Positions 27,406 to 40,260 of a DNA stretch of 64,000 nt are shown here, in pieces. The translations under genes and the position numbers were made by a program. The DNA lies in the NCBI RefSeq assembly GCF_000817735.3, contig NZ_JTJC03000006.1:197783-261782 (forward strand), in the 5' to 3' direction. The notes below the pieces were generated by a model, which saw nothing but the letters and a program-made list of their open reading frames with translations, was not told the DNA's origin and made no database searches. This DNA is from Scytonema millei VB511283. GTDB lineage: Bacteria > Cyanobacteriota > Cyanobacteriia > Cyanobacteriales > Chroococcidiopsidaceae. Numbering within the stretch: position 1 is the first letter of the stretch; each line of letters starts with the position of its first letter.

Positions 27406-27812
27406 TTTTCTGCGATGCTGGAGTCTTGCTGTGTTTGGTAGATCGCACTCAACCTCAGCATAGTGCTTATAGAAATGCAATTTTACGTCTTGCATCTCCA
27501 CTGATTACAACTTGGTCTTGCCTGACAGAAGCTATGTATCTCGCTCTCCATCGTGGCGGATGGAATATGCAAAAACAGTTGGGACAGCTTCTGTTAGATA
27601 AACTGCTAGTGATTCATGAAATTCAGGAAAACGATTACGATCGCCTATTAAAAGTGATGGAGCAGTATCGCGATCGACCGATGGATTTAGCTGATGCAAC
27701 CTTAGTTTTGGTTGCTGAGAAGACGGGATATAAGCAAATTCTCACAATTGATTCTGACTTCCTATTTTATCGTATTTGCGATCGCGATACTTTCGACATC
27801 ATTCAAGTTTAG
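27402..27812 (+). CDS. PIN-domain ribonuclease toxin (VapC-like)
   Basis: This 136-residue PIN domain has the acidic metal-binding residues expected: Asp5 in MIFCDAGVL, a Glu in TWSCLTEAMYLALH, and Asp residues in PMDLADATLVLVAE and LTIDSDF. The GTG start overlaps the antitoxin stop. VapC-type enzymes cut RNA, often tRNA or rRNA, when the antitoxin is degraded. Unlike mazF nearby, this toxin frame is intact. Confidence 0.85.
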   Translation: MIFCDAGVLLCLVDRTQPQHSAYRNAILRLASPLITTWSCLTEAMYLALHRGGWNMQKQLGQLLLDKLLVIHEIQENDYDRLLKVMEQYRDRPMDLADATLVLVAEKTGYKQILTIDSDFLFYRICDRDTFDIIQV

Positions 27813-27855
27813 CGATCGCAAACAAAGCAGATATTGCTATTACTAGGAGCAATGT

Positions 27856-28419
27856 ATGACACAGATAGCAGTAGAAAAGCTGACTTTAGAAGAGTTTCTG
27901 AAGCTACCAGAAACAAAACCAGCTAGCGAGTATATTGACGGACGAATTATTCAAAAACCTATGCCCCAAGGAAAACACAGCATAATTCAAGGCGAATTAG
28001 TATCCACAATCAACATTCTTGTGAAGCCTCAGCGCATTGCTGTAGCTTTTCCTGAACTACGTTGTACCTTTGGCGGACGCTCAATCGTACCGGATGTAGC
28101 TGTCTTTGCCTGGGATAGAATACCTGTGGATGAAAATGGAGATGTTGCGAATGTATTTCAGGCTGCTCCAGACTGGACGATAGAAATTCTCTCCCCAGAC
28201 CAAAACCAAACTAAAGTAACTGGGAATATTCTTCATTGTCTGGGTCATGGTAGCCAAATGGGATGGCTAGTCGATCCTGACGAGCGCTCGCTTTTAGTTT
28301 ATCCTCTAGGACAGCAACCGCAATTGTTGCAAGAACCGAATCAAGTGCTACCCGTTCCTGACTTAGTAGCAAGTTTACGTTTAACAGTAGATGAATTGTT
28401 TGGCTGGCTCAAACTTTAA
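27856..28419 (+). CDS. Uma2 (DUF820) family putative endonuclease
   Basis: This 187-residue protein shows the Uma2 layout. It has the N-terminal TLEEFLKLPETKPASEYIDG, the PD-(D/E)XK-like core with PDVAVFAWDRIP and the DWTIEILSPDQNQTKVTGNI block, and the WLVDPDERSLLVYP strand. These proteins are amplified in cyanobacteria and have a restriction-endonuclease-like fold, but their biological role is not settled. It follows the VapBC-like pair by 43 bp, with the AGGAGCA ribosome binding site before the ATG. Confidence 0.88.
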   Translation: MTQIAVEKLTLEEFLKLPETKPASEYIDGRIIQKPMPQGKHSIIQGELVSTINILVKPQRIAVAFPELRCTFGGRSIVPDVAVFAWDRIPVDENGDVANVFQAAPDWTIEILSPDQNQTKVTGNILHCLGHGSQMGWLVDPDERSLLVYPLGQQPQLLQEPNQVLPVPDLVASLRLTVDELFGWLKL

Positions 28420-32184
<3,765 letters not shown>

Positions 32185-32189
32185 TTGAC

Positions 32190-32345
32190 GGAAGATCCCC
32201 CCTAGCCCCCCTTGAAAAGGGGGGAACAAGAGTTACAAGTCACTCTATGGTTAGGAGAGAATCAGATCCCCCCTAGCCCCCCTTAATAAGGGGGGGATAA
32301 GAGTTACAAGTCCCCCTTTTCAAGGGGGATTTAGGGGGATCTGCT
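32190..32345. repeat. CCCCCC/GGGGGG-tract inverted repeat elements between apcE and apcA
   Basis: Two copies of GATCCCCCCTAGCCCCCCTT with nearby GGGGGG tracts and an AAGAGTTACAAGT segment occur at about 32194-32254 and 32265-32320. A CAAGGGGGATTTAGGGGGAT arm closes the set near 32340. They can form stable hairpins and lie directly after apcE. They could end the apcE message or dampen read-through into apcA; that role is inference. Confidence 0.85.
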
Positions 32346-32656
32346 TTTGCTTGCGAAGAATTGCATAATTTCAATTGCAATCCCGACTCCCGACTCCCCA
32401 ATTCTGAAAGAGAATGTTACAAACTGTTAAGAGCTGAATCAGAAGATGAACGCAATGCCGCAAAATATTTGCGGTAGGTAACTGAGATTAACAACTTGTG
32501 TAGATGCGATCGCGCAAGTCTTCTGCGAAGCGAAATAACTCTGATAGCCTACAAGCTGTTGGGTTACGGTAAAATCCAGAAGTGGCAATCAGTCACCCCC
32601 ACGATTACACCAGTTATATATAAACCTGGTTTCATTTTTTTGGAGGAATCAGTTAA
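32346..32656. other. Region between apcE-flanking repeats and apcA
   Basis: About 310 bp with no gene. It probably holds a separate strong promoter for apcAB, which are needed in far greater amount than apcE. The ribosome binding site GGAGGAAT lies at about 32641, nine bases before the apcA ATG. The promoter was not pinned down. Confidence 0.4.
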
Positions 32657-33142
32657 ATGAGTATCGTCACGAAGTCTATCGTGAATGCCGACGCAGAAGC
32701 TCGCTACCTCAGCCCTGGCGAACTCGATCGGATCAAGAGCTTTGTTACCAGTGGCGAACGCCGTCTGCGTATCGCTCAAGCTTTGACCGACAACCGCGAG
32801 CGGATCGTTAAGCAAGCTGGCGACCAGTTGTTCCAAAAGCGTCCTGACGTTGTTTCTCCTGGTGGAAATGCTTACGGTCAAGAAATGACCGCTACCTGCT
32901 TGCGCGACCTAGACTATTACCTCCGACTAATCACCTACGGAGTTGTAGCTGGCGACGTTACCCCCATTGAAGAAATCGGGATTGTTGGCGTGCGCGAAAT
33001 GTACAAGTCTCTCGGTACACCCATCGAAGCAGTAGCAGAAGGCGTTCGCGCTATGAAGAACGTAGCTACCTCGATGATGTCTGGTGAAGACGCTGGCGAA
33101 GCTGGTTCTTACTTCGATTACCTCGTCGGAGCTATGCAGTAG
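32657..33142 (+). CDS. apcA: Allophycocyanin alpha subunit
   Basis: This 161-residue phycobiliprotein (ApcA) binds one phycocyanobilin at Cys81 ([14 protein letters not shown]). It forms the alpha-beta trimers and hexamers of the phycobilisome core, emitting near 660 nm. The globin-like helices and the [13 protein letters not shown] segment match the standard alpha form. A GGAGG ribosome binding site precedes it. apcB follows by 55 bp. Confidence 0.98.
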   Translation: MSIVTKSIVNADAEARYLSPGELDRIKSFVTSGERRLRIAQALTDNRERIVKQAGDQLFQKRPDVVSPGGNAYGQEMTATCLRDLDYYLRLITYGVVAGDVTPIEEIGIVGVREMYKSLGTPIEAVAEGVRAMKNVATSMMSGEDAGEAGSYFDYLVGAMQ

Positions 33143-33197
33143 AGCGTTTGCTCTCTACTTGTCGATCTTTTTACGTGTGACATAAGGAAGCAAAGAA

Positions 33198-33683
33198 ATG
33201 CAAGACGCAATTACCTCTGTAATCAATACTTCAGACGTTCAAGGTAAGTACTTGGACACCGCTGCTATGGAAAAGCTAAAAGGCTACTTCCAAAGTGGCG
33301 AACTGCGAGTTCGTGCTGCTACCACCATCGCTGCTAACGCTGCTGCGATCGTTAAAGAAGCTGTAGCTAAGTCCCTGTTGTACTCTGATATCACCCGTCC
33401 CGGTGGTAACATGTACACCACTCGCCGCTATGCTGCTTGCATTCGCGACCTCGACTACTACCTCCGCTATTCCACCTATGCAATGTTGGCTGGCGATCCT
33501 TCCATCCTCGACGAGCGCGTACTCAACGGTTTGAAAGAAACCTACAACTCCCTCGGCGTACCCGTAGGTGCTACCGTACAAGCTATCCAAGCGATGAAAG
33601 AAGTCACCGCTAGCTTGGTTGGTCCCGACGCTGGTAAGGAAATGGGCGTATACTTCGACTACATCTGCTCTGGCTTGAGCTAA
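33198..33683 (+). CDS. apcB: Allophycocyanin beta subunit
   Basis: This 161-residue beta subunit carries the chromophore Cys81 ([16 protein letters not shown]) and Asn71 in RPGGNMYTT, the residue gamma-methylated in beta phycobiliproteins. It pairs with ApcA in the core cylinders. A palindrome just after the stop (33701-33725) may limit read-through to apcC. Confidence 0.98.
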   Translation: MQDAITSVINTSDVQGKYLDTAAMEKLKGYFQSGELRVRAATTIAANAAAIVKEAVAKSLLYSDITRPGGNMYTTRRYAACIRDLDYYLRYSTYAMLAGDPSILDERVLNGLKETYNSLGVPVGATVQAIQAMKEVTASLVGPDAGKEMGVYFDYICSGLS

Positions 33684-33700
33684 GAGTTGGATCTTTAAAA

Positions 33701-33725
33701 TAGTAGCTGCGATCGCAGGCTACTA
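33701..33725. promoter_or_regulatory. Hairpin between apcB and apcC
   Basis: TAGTAGC (33701-33707) pairs with GCTACTA (33719-33725) around a HIP1-like TGCGATCGCA core. The hairpin lies about 18 bp after the apcB stop. It is a candidate attenuator or RNA-end stabiliser that keeps apcAB message above apcABC. Confidence 0.5.
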
Positions 33726-34096
33726 AGGCAATCGTCTAAATCAAGTCTGGGAGTCGGTCGTGAGTGCTAGAACGTTCTATCGCCTGTCTGACTCAGTGGT
33801 GAGAGTATAAGCGATCGCGCTTTAGTATTGACGATTTACTCCCAGCCTTCGATTAATTCAGTTGTCAGTTATCAGTTGTCAGTAATTGCTGTTAATTGAA
33901 GAAAATTACACGTCAAGTCATTAAAAGTTTTTGAGAAAATCTACCTGGCGCTCTCGAATAGCAGTGAAACTTATGGGAGAATTAAGGGTAGTAAATAAAT
34001 AGAGTGCTAATTCGGTAAGAACGTTGCAGCACTGACAAGCACTCGAATAAGTTGACATCAAAAATTTTCTACATTCTTTACAGGAGATTTTGAACG
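33726..34096. other. Noncoding stretch before apcC
   Basis: About 370 bp with no gene. A short AGTTGTC/AGTTATC repeat lies at 33858-33885. The length allows a separate apcC promoter, which was not identified. The apcC ribosome binding site AGGAG is at about 34081. Confidence 0.45.
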
Positions 34097-34300
34097 ATGC
34101 GGATGTTTAAGGTAACAGCTTGCGTCCCCAGCCAAACTCGGATTCGGACGCAGCGCGAACTACAAAATACCTATTTCACCAAACTGGTTCCTTACGACAA
34201 CTGGTTCCGCGAGCAGCAACGGATCATGAAAATGGGTGGCAAAATTGTGAAGGTACAATTAGCTACTGGAAAGCCTGGAATGAATACAGGTTTGCTGTAA
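34097..34300 (+). CDS. apcC: Phycobilisome core small linker ApcC (LC7.8)
   Basis: This 67-residue core linker starts MRMFKVTACVPSQTRIRTQR and has the CpcD-like fold that plugs into the central hole of allophycocyanin trimers at the ends of core cylinders. The basic charge and length are standard. AGGAG precedes the ATG at 34097. It completes the apcE-A-B-C set. The gene is followed by a GC-rich palindrome that could end the operon. Confidence 0.96.
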   Translation: MRMFKVTACVPSQTRIRTQRELQNTYFTKLVPYDNWFREQQRIMKMGGKIVKVQLATGKPGMNTGLL

Positions 34301-34326
34301 TTGCAGCTTTCTTCATAGGTTTCAAT

Positions 34327-34365
34327 TAGTAGGGGCGTACCGTTGTGCGCCCCTACTAGTTTTAT
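34327..34365 (+). terminator. Palindrome after apcC, probable terminator
   Basis: TAGTAGGGGCG pairs with CGCCCCTACTA across a short loop (ACCGTTGT region) and is followed by GTTTTAT. It lies about 27 bp after apcC and is a member of the GTAG..CTAC palindrome family found also at 22461, 46938 and 59481. A terminator role is plausible but the T run is short. Confidence 0.55.
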
Positions 34366-34400
34366 ATATATGTATCGGATCGCCAGCGCGATCGCCCCTT

Positions 34401-35624
34401 TTGCAAAAACATCCGCTATACTCCTACTGTCCTCACACAACCATAGCTGTCGTGAAGCTGCTACGCCGGATCGTCACCTTTTTCTTCCCTCCTGTTTCCC
34501 AATGGGCAATCCTGCCAAGATTACTGCATTGGATGACCTTTCTCTGGTTATTCGTTGGATTAGCGGTTCTCTTTTCTGCTTCCTATGTCGAAGGCGAAAC
34601 TATGGGAGATGGCTTTTACTATGTCAAGCGTCAACTGGCATGGATAATAATTGGATTAATTGGATTTAACTACATCATCCATTTCCCACTGAAAAAAATC
34701 TTAAATGTTTCCCATTGGTTCTTTCTCATCCTACTAGGATTGCTTTTTCTCATCTTTGTCCCTGGAATGGGAATAAAAGTGAATGGGGCTATGCGCTGGT
34801 TAAATCTGAGGATTATCGCAATTCAACCATCAGAATTAATCAAGCCATTTTTAGTCCTCCAAAGTGCGAAGATTTTTGGTAGGTGGCATCAAATTAGCCC
34901 AGGAAATCGTATTCTCTGGGTATTAATTTTTATTTTAATGCTAGGGGGGATTTTACTCCAGCCAAATCTGAGTATGACAGCTCTGTGTGGTATGAGTATA
35001 TGGTTGGTAGCGCTAGCAGCAGCCGTACCCTATCTTTACTTAGTACCTGCGGCATTATTAGGAGTTGGAACTGCGGCGCTGAGTGCAATGCTGCGACCCT
35101 ACCAAATGAAGCGATTGATGTTGTACCGTAATCCTTGGCAAGATGCATCAGGACATGGATATCAATTAGTACAAAGTTTAATTGCTATTGGTTCCGGTGG
35201 AATTTGGGGTAAGGGATTTGGCTTATCACAACAAAAGTTATTTTATTTGCCAATTCAATACACCGATTTCATTTTTGCTATTTTTGCTGAAGAGTTCGGC
35301 TTTGTTGGTTGCTTTTTACTATTATTAATGTTGATGGTTTATGCAACTCTGGCTTTACTTGTAGCATTGAATGCCCGCAATCCAGTTTTTAGATTAGTTG
35401 CGATCGGGGCAATGATATTGATGGTAGGGCAATCTTTACTTAATATTGGTGTAGCGACAGGAGCGCTACCAACTACAGGTTTACCCTTTCCACTCATGAG
35501 TTATGGTGGAAATTCAATGATGACAAGTTTAATTATTGCTGGATTACTAATTCGTGTCGCCCGAGAAAGTAGCGAAGCAGAAATTGTACCTTTTCAAGAG
35601 CGAAAACAAGAGCGGTTTGTTTAA
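34401..35624 (+). CDS. ftsW: FtsW/RodA family peptidoglycan polymerase, probably FtsW
   Basis: This 407-residue multi-pass SEDS protein (about ten helices) makes septal peptidoglycan glycan strands with a partner transpeptidase. It has conserved GDGFYYVKRQLAW-like, IQPSELIKPFLVL and ATGALPTTGLPFPLMSYGGN motifs. The last is diagnostic for FtsW. The ATG at 34401 may be too early; a GTG at 34452 (VKLLRRIV) gives the N terminus usual for cyanobacterial FtsW. RodA is the main alternative, but the ALPTTGLPFPLMSYGGN block favours FtsW. Confidence 0.88.
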   Translation: MQKHPLYSYCPHTTIAVVKLLRRIVTFFFPPVSQWAILPRLLHWMTFLWLFVGLAVLFSASYVEGETMGDGFYYVKRQLAWIIIGLIGFNYIIHFPLKKILNVSHWFFLILLGLLFLIFVPGMGIKVNGAMRWLNLRIIAIQPSELIKPFLVLQSAKIFGRWHQISPGNRILWVLIFILMLGGILLQPNLSMTALCGMSIWLVALAAAVPYLYLVPAALLGVGTAALSAMLRPYQMKRLMLYRNPWQDASGHGYQLVQSLIAIGSGGIWGKGFGLSQQKLFYLPIQYTDFIFAIFAEEFGFVGCFLLLLMLMVYATLALLVALNARNPVFRLVAIGAMILMVGQSLLNIGVATGALPTTGLPFPLMSYGGNSMMTSLIIAGLLIRVARESSEAEIVPFQERKQERFV

Positions 35625-35629
35625 AACCT

Positions 35630-35944
35630 CTATTCTTCACCTTGTAAAAAACCCATGCCAGCAACAATAAAACTGACACCAATGACATTGATGTAAGACA
35701 AACTTTCTTGAAATAAAACAACCCCAAATAAAACTGCTAGGATTGATTCTAATCCTAGTACGACAATATATGTTACTCCTAGCGTAGCCTTACGCATGGC
35801 AACAGTCTGTATACTAGCTCCAGCAATAAAAAAGATGTAGACCAATAAGCTAGGTAAAGGCTGAGATAACCCTTCAGATAGCTTCATAAATACACCACCA
35901 ATGGTGAAGAGAATTGCTGAAATCAAAACCATTAATAAATACAT
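35630..35944 (-). CDS. SMR-like four-helix membrane protein lacking the SMR glutamate
   Basis: This 104-residue protein has four hydrophobic helices and the SMR hallmark MKLSEGLSQ after helix 1. In EmrE the membrane Glu14 sits seven residues before that MK pair; here the equivalent residue is Phe (AILFTIGGVFMK). A proton-coupled drug antiporter mechanism is therefore doubtful. The family also includes EamA half-proteins of unknown role. A close paralog lies at 61838-62155. The gene converges with ftsW. Confidence 0.8.
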   Translation of the reverse strand: MYLLMVLISAILFTIGGVFMKLSEGLSQPLPSLLVYIFFIAGASIQTVAMRKATLGVTYIVVLGLESILAVLFGVVLFQESLSYINVIGVSFIVAGMGFLQGEE

Positions 35945-36330
35945 ATCTAGCTCGTATTTGAAATTGTAATTGAGGTTTTATTGACTCATAACGTTGCTTG
36001 ACTAAAGTATTTTTAGTCGAGCGATATCAATTGCGTTAAACAATCTAAAGTCATGATTCATAAATTTTTTATTAAGAAACTGTGTATCGTCAAGGCTAAC
36101 CAATAGATTATTCCTCCGTACATCTGCTGTACATCCGCAACTTTACGGAATATTCACTAGGGAAGTCTTCAGATGTAATTACAATTTGTAAAATAAAATG
36201 AGTCAGAGTCAATTATTCAGCTGTGGTATGCCAGCGTTTTTTCCAGTCGGGCGATCGCCTCTAGCGCCAGGAAAAGGTATGAATTAAGCTAAAATGCAAG
36301 CATAGTCAGCATTCCATCACGTAGCTGTCC
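35945..36330. other. Intergenic region before ccdA
   Basis: This 386-bp AT-rich region separates divergent genes. A GACTAAA..TTTAGTC hairpin lies at 35999-36018. No promoter could be assigned, and no coding signal is seen. Confidence 0.45.
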
Positions 36331-37065
36331 ATGCTGGAAACCATTCAAACTCAGCTCTACAAACTCGAACAATTTGCCGATCTCTTAGTCGCCGAGCAGT
36401 TATCTCATTTGGGCTGGGTCAGCATAGGTATTATCTTTACAGCAGGGTTGCTGACTAGTCTCACACCCTGTATGCTTTCCATGCTGCCCATCACCATCGG
36501 TTACATTGGTGGTTATGAAACTAAAAGTCGCTGGCAAGCCGCAGCTCAATCAACATGGTTTGCATTGGGATTAGCCACAACTTTAGCAGCCTTGGGAATA
36601 GTTGCGGCACTTGTAGGCAAGGTTTACGGTCAAGTAGGGATTGGTCTGCCAATTATTGTTAGCATCATCGCAATTTTGATGGGGCTGAATTTATTAGAAG
36701 CCTTACCCCTACAACTACCATCGTTTGGGGGGATGGATTGGATTTCTAAAGATTTTCCCCCAGCGGTACGCTCCTATTTCATCGGTCTGACCTTTGGTTT
36801 AGTCGCCTCTCCTTGTAGCACCCCAGTGCTAGCAACACTCCTTGCCTGGGTCACAACTACACAAAATACCATTCTGGGAGGAGCGTTGTTACTGGCATAC
36901 ACCGCAGGCTACGTAACACCACTGATCTTAGCTGGTACGTTCACCGCTAGCATTAAAAAGTTGTTAGAGTTGCGGCAGTGGTCGGGATGGATTACCCCTG
37001 TGAGTGGGGCGTTACTGGTAGGATTTGGAGTGTTTTCGCTCTTATCTCGAATTCAACTGAGTTAA
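36331..37065 (+). CDS. ccdA: Cytochrome c biogenesis protein CcdA
   Basis: This 244-residue six-helix thiol-disulfide transporter moves electrons across the thylakoid or plasma membrane to keep apocytochrome c cysteines reduced. The paired cysteines sit in LTSLTPCMLSMLPITIGY (about residue 48) and FGLVASPCSTPVLATLLAWV (about residue 165). An extra N-terminal helix precedes the first membrane segment. The next gene is ccs1, and the pair forms the System II (Ccs) cytochrome c maturation unit. Confidence 0.93.
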   Translation: MLETIQTQLYKLEQFADLLVAEQLSHLGWVSIGIIFTAGLLTSLTPCMLSMLPITIGYIGGYETKSRWQAAAQSTWFALGLATTLAALGIVAALVGKVYGQVGIGLPIIVSIIAILMGLNLLEALPLQLPSFGGMDWISKDFPPAVRSYFIGLTFGLVASPCSTPVLATLLAWVTTTQNTILGGALLLAYTAGYVTPLILAGTFTASIKKLLELRQWSGWITPVSGALLVGFGVFSLLSRIQLS

Positions 37066-37067
37066 TA

Positions 37068-37111
37068 GTTAATAGTCAATAGTTAATTGCAATTAACTAT
37101 TGACTATTAAC
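37068..37111. repeat. Perfect 44-bp palindrome between ccdA and ccs1
   Basis: The 22-bp left arm (37068-37089) is the exact complement of the right arm (37090-37111) with no spacer, centred on TTAATTG/CAATTAA. Further imperfect copies of the TTAACCA/TTGACCA unit extend to about 37125. It is made of the TTAATAGT-type repeat and lies three bases after the ccdA stop. Confidence 0.9.
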
Positions 37112-37139
37112 CATTGACCATTAACAAGTAATACATAAC

Positions 37140-38510
37140 ATGACTTTAGATAATTCTGCGACTAATTCAACACCGCGATCGCATTTAGGCAAATTTCTGC
37201 GTGCAGAACTCTTACCCATCCTCACAGATTTACGGTTGGCGATCGTCTTATTATTAGCGATCGCCTTATTTAGTGCTAGCGGTACGGTCATAGAACAAGG
37301 ACAATCAATCGAGTTTTACAAAGCTAACTATCCTACAGACCCAGCTTTATTCGGTTTCCTGAGTTGGAAAGTTATCTTAACTATAGGCTTAGACCACGTA
37401 TATCGTACGTGGTGGTTTTTATCGTTACTGATTTTATTTGCTACCAGTCTCACAGCCTGTAGCTTTACACGCCAGTTACCCGCTCTTAAAGCTGCTCGTA
37501 ATTGGAAATTGTACGACCAACCCCGCCAGTTTCAGAAATTGGCTTTGAGTGCAGAACTCGACAACGCTTCTCTTTCCTCTCTCACGCAACTGTTGCAACA
37601 AAAGCGCTACCGTGTCTTTCAGGGCGAACAAGATAACTTATATGCCCGTAAAGGTATTGCCGGACGGATCGGTCCGATTATCGTTCACATTGGTATTGTC
37701 ATCATTTTAGCTGGGGCAATTTGGGGAGCCATGACGGGTTTTGTCGCTCAAGAAATGGTTCCTAGCGGTGAAAGCTTTCAAATACATAACATCATTGATG
37801 CTGGTCCACTAGCAGCACCCCAAATTCCCAAAGATCTATCTTTAAAAGTCAACCGCTTTTGGATCGATTACACTCCTACTGGTAGTATCGACCAATTTTA
37901 TTCTGATATATCTGCACTCGATCGCCAGGGACAAGAAGTCAAACGCAAGACTATATTTGTCAACGAACCTTTTCGCTACCGAGGCGTAACTTTTTATCAA
38001 ACTGATTGGGGAATTGCCGCAATTCGGATTCGGTTTAATAACAGTCCAACCTTGCAGTTACCAATGGCAGCTTTAAATACCAACGGTAACGGTCGTTTGT
38101 GGGGAACTTGGATTCCCACGAAAACAGACTTGAGTGAGGGCGTTTCTCTGCTAGCAAAAGATTTACAGGGAACGCTATTGATTTATGATGCCAAAGGTCA
38201 GTTAGTTGATACTCTGCGGGCGGGAATGGCTACCACTGTCAACGGTGTGACGCTGAGAATTGTCGAGGTGGTTGGCAGTACGGGCTTGCAAATTAAAGCT
38301 GACCCTGGAATCCCCATTGTCTATGCAGGTTTTGGCTTGCTGATGCTGGGAGTTGTGATGAGTTATGTTTCCCACTCACAAATCTGGGCTTTAGAAAAAG
38401 ACGGTCGCTTTTACGTTGGTGGCAGAACCAATCGGGCGCAGGTGGCTTTTGAACGAGAAATGCTAGAAATTCTAGACCAAATCACCCAAAAACAAGAGAT
38501 TAAATTGTAG
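37140..38510 (+). CDS. ccs1: Cytochrome c biogenesis protein Ccs1 (ResB/CcsB-like)
   Basis: This 456-residue membrane protein belongs to the ResB/Ccs1 family, which holds heme and apocytochrome on the p-side together with CcsA. It starts with a hydrophilic tail, then helices at about 28-50 ([20 protein letters not shown]), 95-115 and 178-200. A large p-side domain follows (about 205-410), with a final helix near 412-435 ([20 protein letters not shown]). The [15 protein letters not shown] motif is conserved. CcsA is not in the window. A 44-bp palindrome separates it from ccdA. Confidence 0.92.
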   Translation: MTLDNSATNSTPRSHLGKFLRAELLPILTDLRLAIVLLLAIALFSASGTVIEQGQSIEFYKANYPTDPALFGFLSWKVILTIGLDHVYRTWWFLSLLILFATSLTACSFTRQLPALKAARNWKLYDQPRQFQKLALSAELDNASLSSLTQLLQQKRYRVFQGEQDNLYARKGIAGRIGPIIVHIGIVIILAGAIWGAMTGFVAQEMVPSGESFQIHNIIDAGPLAAPQIPKDLSLKVNRFWIDYTPTGSIDQFYSDISALDRQGQEVKRKTIFVNEPFRYRGVTFYQTDWGIAAIRIRFNNSPTLQLPMAALNTNGNGRLWGTWIPTKTDLSEGVSLLAKDLQGTLLIYDAKGQLVDTLRAGMATTVNGVTLRIVEVVGSTGLQIKADPGIPIVYAGFGLLMLGVVMSYVSHSQIWALEKDGRFYVGGRTNRAQVAFEREMLEILDQITQKQEIKL

Positions 38511-38541
38511 AGAAATTCTATGGAACTTCTCTACCAACTCA

Positions 38542-39039
38542 TTAGGAACACCCTAAAGACTCGCGGGTGTCAACTCCAGTGATGGGATTAACTCCACTGG
38601 CATATTTACACAACTCTACGACTTGTTCTCGATCCAGCACGGCTTCGCTAAAATCTGCACCCGTCACTTTTGCTCCCTTAAAATTCGATCGCAACATCAT
38701 GGCTGATGTGAGAATTGCATCGCTGAGATCTACCGCTGATAAATCGCTGAGATAGGCAATACCATAGCTGAAGTCAACGCCGTGCAAGTTAGCTTTACGC
38801 AAAACCGCACTATTAAAAACCGCCCCTCGCAAGTCAGCGCTACTAAAATTAGCCTCTGCAAGCTTGGTATTATTAAACTCTGCTCTTACTAAATTTTGAC
38901 CGGAATAATCTTTAGTCTGAACTTGCACGTCATCGTAGGCTCGGATGGCTGCGGAACTAGCAGCTTGAGCAGGTAAAGGCAAGGTGACAAAGACAAGTAA
39001 GGCGATCGCTATTCCTAGAAAATACCGAAATCCACGCAT
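38542..39039 (-). CDS. Exported pentapeptide-repeat protein with C-terminal Cys pair
   Basis: This 165-residue protein has a clear signal peptide (FLGIAIALLVFVTLPLPAQA) and cleavage after AQA. A pentapeptide beta-helix runs from about residue 45 to 140. The C-terminal segment LCKYASGVNPITGVDTRESL ends near a second Cys, a disulfide arrangement found in thylakoid-lumen pentapeptide proteins of plants and cyanobacteria. A lumenal location is likely and the function unknown. It converges with ccs1. Confidence 0.88.
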   Translation of the reverse strand: MRGFRYFLGIAIALLVFVTLPLPAQAASSAAIRAYDDVQVQTKDYSGQNLVRAEFNNTKLAEANFSSADLRGAVFNSAVLRKANLHGVDFSYGIAYLSDLSAVDLSDAILTSAMMLRSNFKGAKVTGADFSEAVLDREQVVELCKYASGVNPITGVDTRESLGCS

Positions 39040-39154
39040 GGTAAGCTGAATGAGTCAGTTACAGAACTGCATCAAAAGTAACATTATTTAACTTTATTTT
39101 CTCAATTCTGCGGAAAGATTTTTAGTAAGAGGCGACTAGAAAACTTTGCTACAC

Positions 39155-39592
39155 TCAAAACGCTTCTGGAGTTTGGTGGTGGTGTACCTCAACAACTGTA
39201 TGTACGTTGCCACGGGGAGCAAAGTCACCTTTAATATGCGCTTCTAAAGGATCGCAAGCTGCTACAAAGTCGTCGAGAATCTGATTGACGCTCTCTTCGT
39301 GAGAAATGTAGCGATCGCGATAGCTATTAATATAAAGTTTAATCGCTTTTAGTTCTACTACCCGTTGGTCGGGAACGTAGGTAATGTGAATCGTGGCAAA
39401 ATCAGGATAGCCAGAAAAAGGACACTTACAGGTAAATTCCGGTAGAGTAATGTGAATCTCATACCGTCGTCCGATCCGTGGGTTGGGAAATGTAATTAAC
39501 TTTCCCTCGGCAATCTGGCGTTCGCCGTACTTAATTTCCTCTACTGACATTTCTTCTGCTGAGTGTGATGTGAGATCGGGGGAAGGGTTCAA
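39155..39592 (-). CDS. queF: NADPH-dependent 7-cyano-7-deazaguanine reductase QueF
   Basis: This 145-residue short-form QueF reduces the nitrile preQ0 to preQ1 for queuosine in tRNA. The catalytic Cys57 and Asp64 lie in [16 protein letters not shown]. The NADPH-binding [15 protein letters not shown] segment and HEESVNQI are present. A start at MSVEEIKYG (residue 15) would also be possible. No preQ1 riboswitch was seen in the short upstream gap. Confidence 0.93.
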   Translation of the reverse strand: MNPSPDLTSHSAEEMSVEEIKYGERQIAEGKLITFPNPRIGRRYEIHITLPEFTCKCPFSGYPDFATIHITYVPDQRVVELKAIKLYINSYRDRYISHEESVNQILDDFVAACDPLEAHIKGDFAPRGNVHTVVEVHHHQTPEAF

Positions 39593-39634
39593 GATTGACT
39601 CAAATTTTGGGTTCTTTGTAATATGATATTACAC

Positions 39635-40045
39635 TTAAAACTCAAACTCTTCTGCTTCCCAATCCGGGCAATTGCTATCGTCCCAACCGTAGGGATGCAT
39701 GGCACAGACCATGAGATTGCCACCATAAACTTGTCCGTGGTAATGCTGGCAACCCATACAAGCGGGATGTTGTTGTGGAGTAGGTTCGACTGAATAAGGA
39801 AAAGAGATTTCCGCATCGTCCATTAAGTCATCCAGATGCCAATATGAATCGAGATCCACATCGTCATTCAAATCGGCTAGATATTGCTCGACCTCGGTAA
39901 CGATCGTATTGTGTAGATGCTCGGAAAATTCTCCAGATAGCTCAAACAGAGTTTCCACAGTTGTCGTCACTCCTAGAAACAACCGTTCTACTTCATCCAC
40001 TGCCGTTTCAATTAATTCCAAGAAATCTTTTTGCCACTTTTCCAT
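39635..40045 (-). CDS. Conserved hypothetical protein with Cys/His cluster
   Basis: This protein begins MEKWQKDFLELIETAVDEVE (start chosen at 40045; the open frame allows seven more residues). An acidic helical N-terminal half is followed by CMGCQHYHGQVYG, then CAMHPYGWDDSNCPDW. The four cysteines and the histidines could bind a metal or iron-sulfur centre. I do not recognise a named family, though the pattern looks like a cyanobacterial conserved protein. It lies upstream of queF on the same strand with a 42-bp gap, so they may share a message. Confidence 0.75.
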   Translation of the reverse strand: MEKWQKDFLELIETAVDEVERLFLGVTTTVETLFELSGEFSEHLHNTIVTEVEQYLADLNDDVDLDSYWHLDDLMDDAEISFPYSVEPTPQQHPACMGCQHYHGQVYGGNLMVCAMHPYGWDDSNCPDWEAEEFEF

Positions 40046-40260
40046 AGTCTTATGGGGGCGATCCACTCTAGTTGCAGTCTCAATCTTGATGTTTGAATAA
40101 AATTAGACAGCACTTACTATCCAATCTATTTTGCAATCTATTTACTTATAGATCTAAAAATTCTATTTTGAACGGTTATTCAAGGCGATCGCAGTCGAAT
40201 CGAAACAAATATTAATCAATCAATGACTGACAAACTCACGGGTAATATATTCTAATTTGA

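Noticed and set aside
32190-32345. Insertion sequence at the C/G-tract repeats
   Set aside because: No transposase frame or target duplication is present; they are short noncoding elements only.
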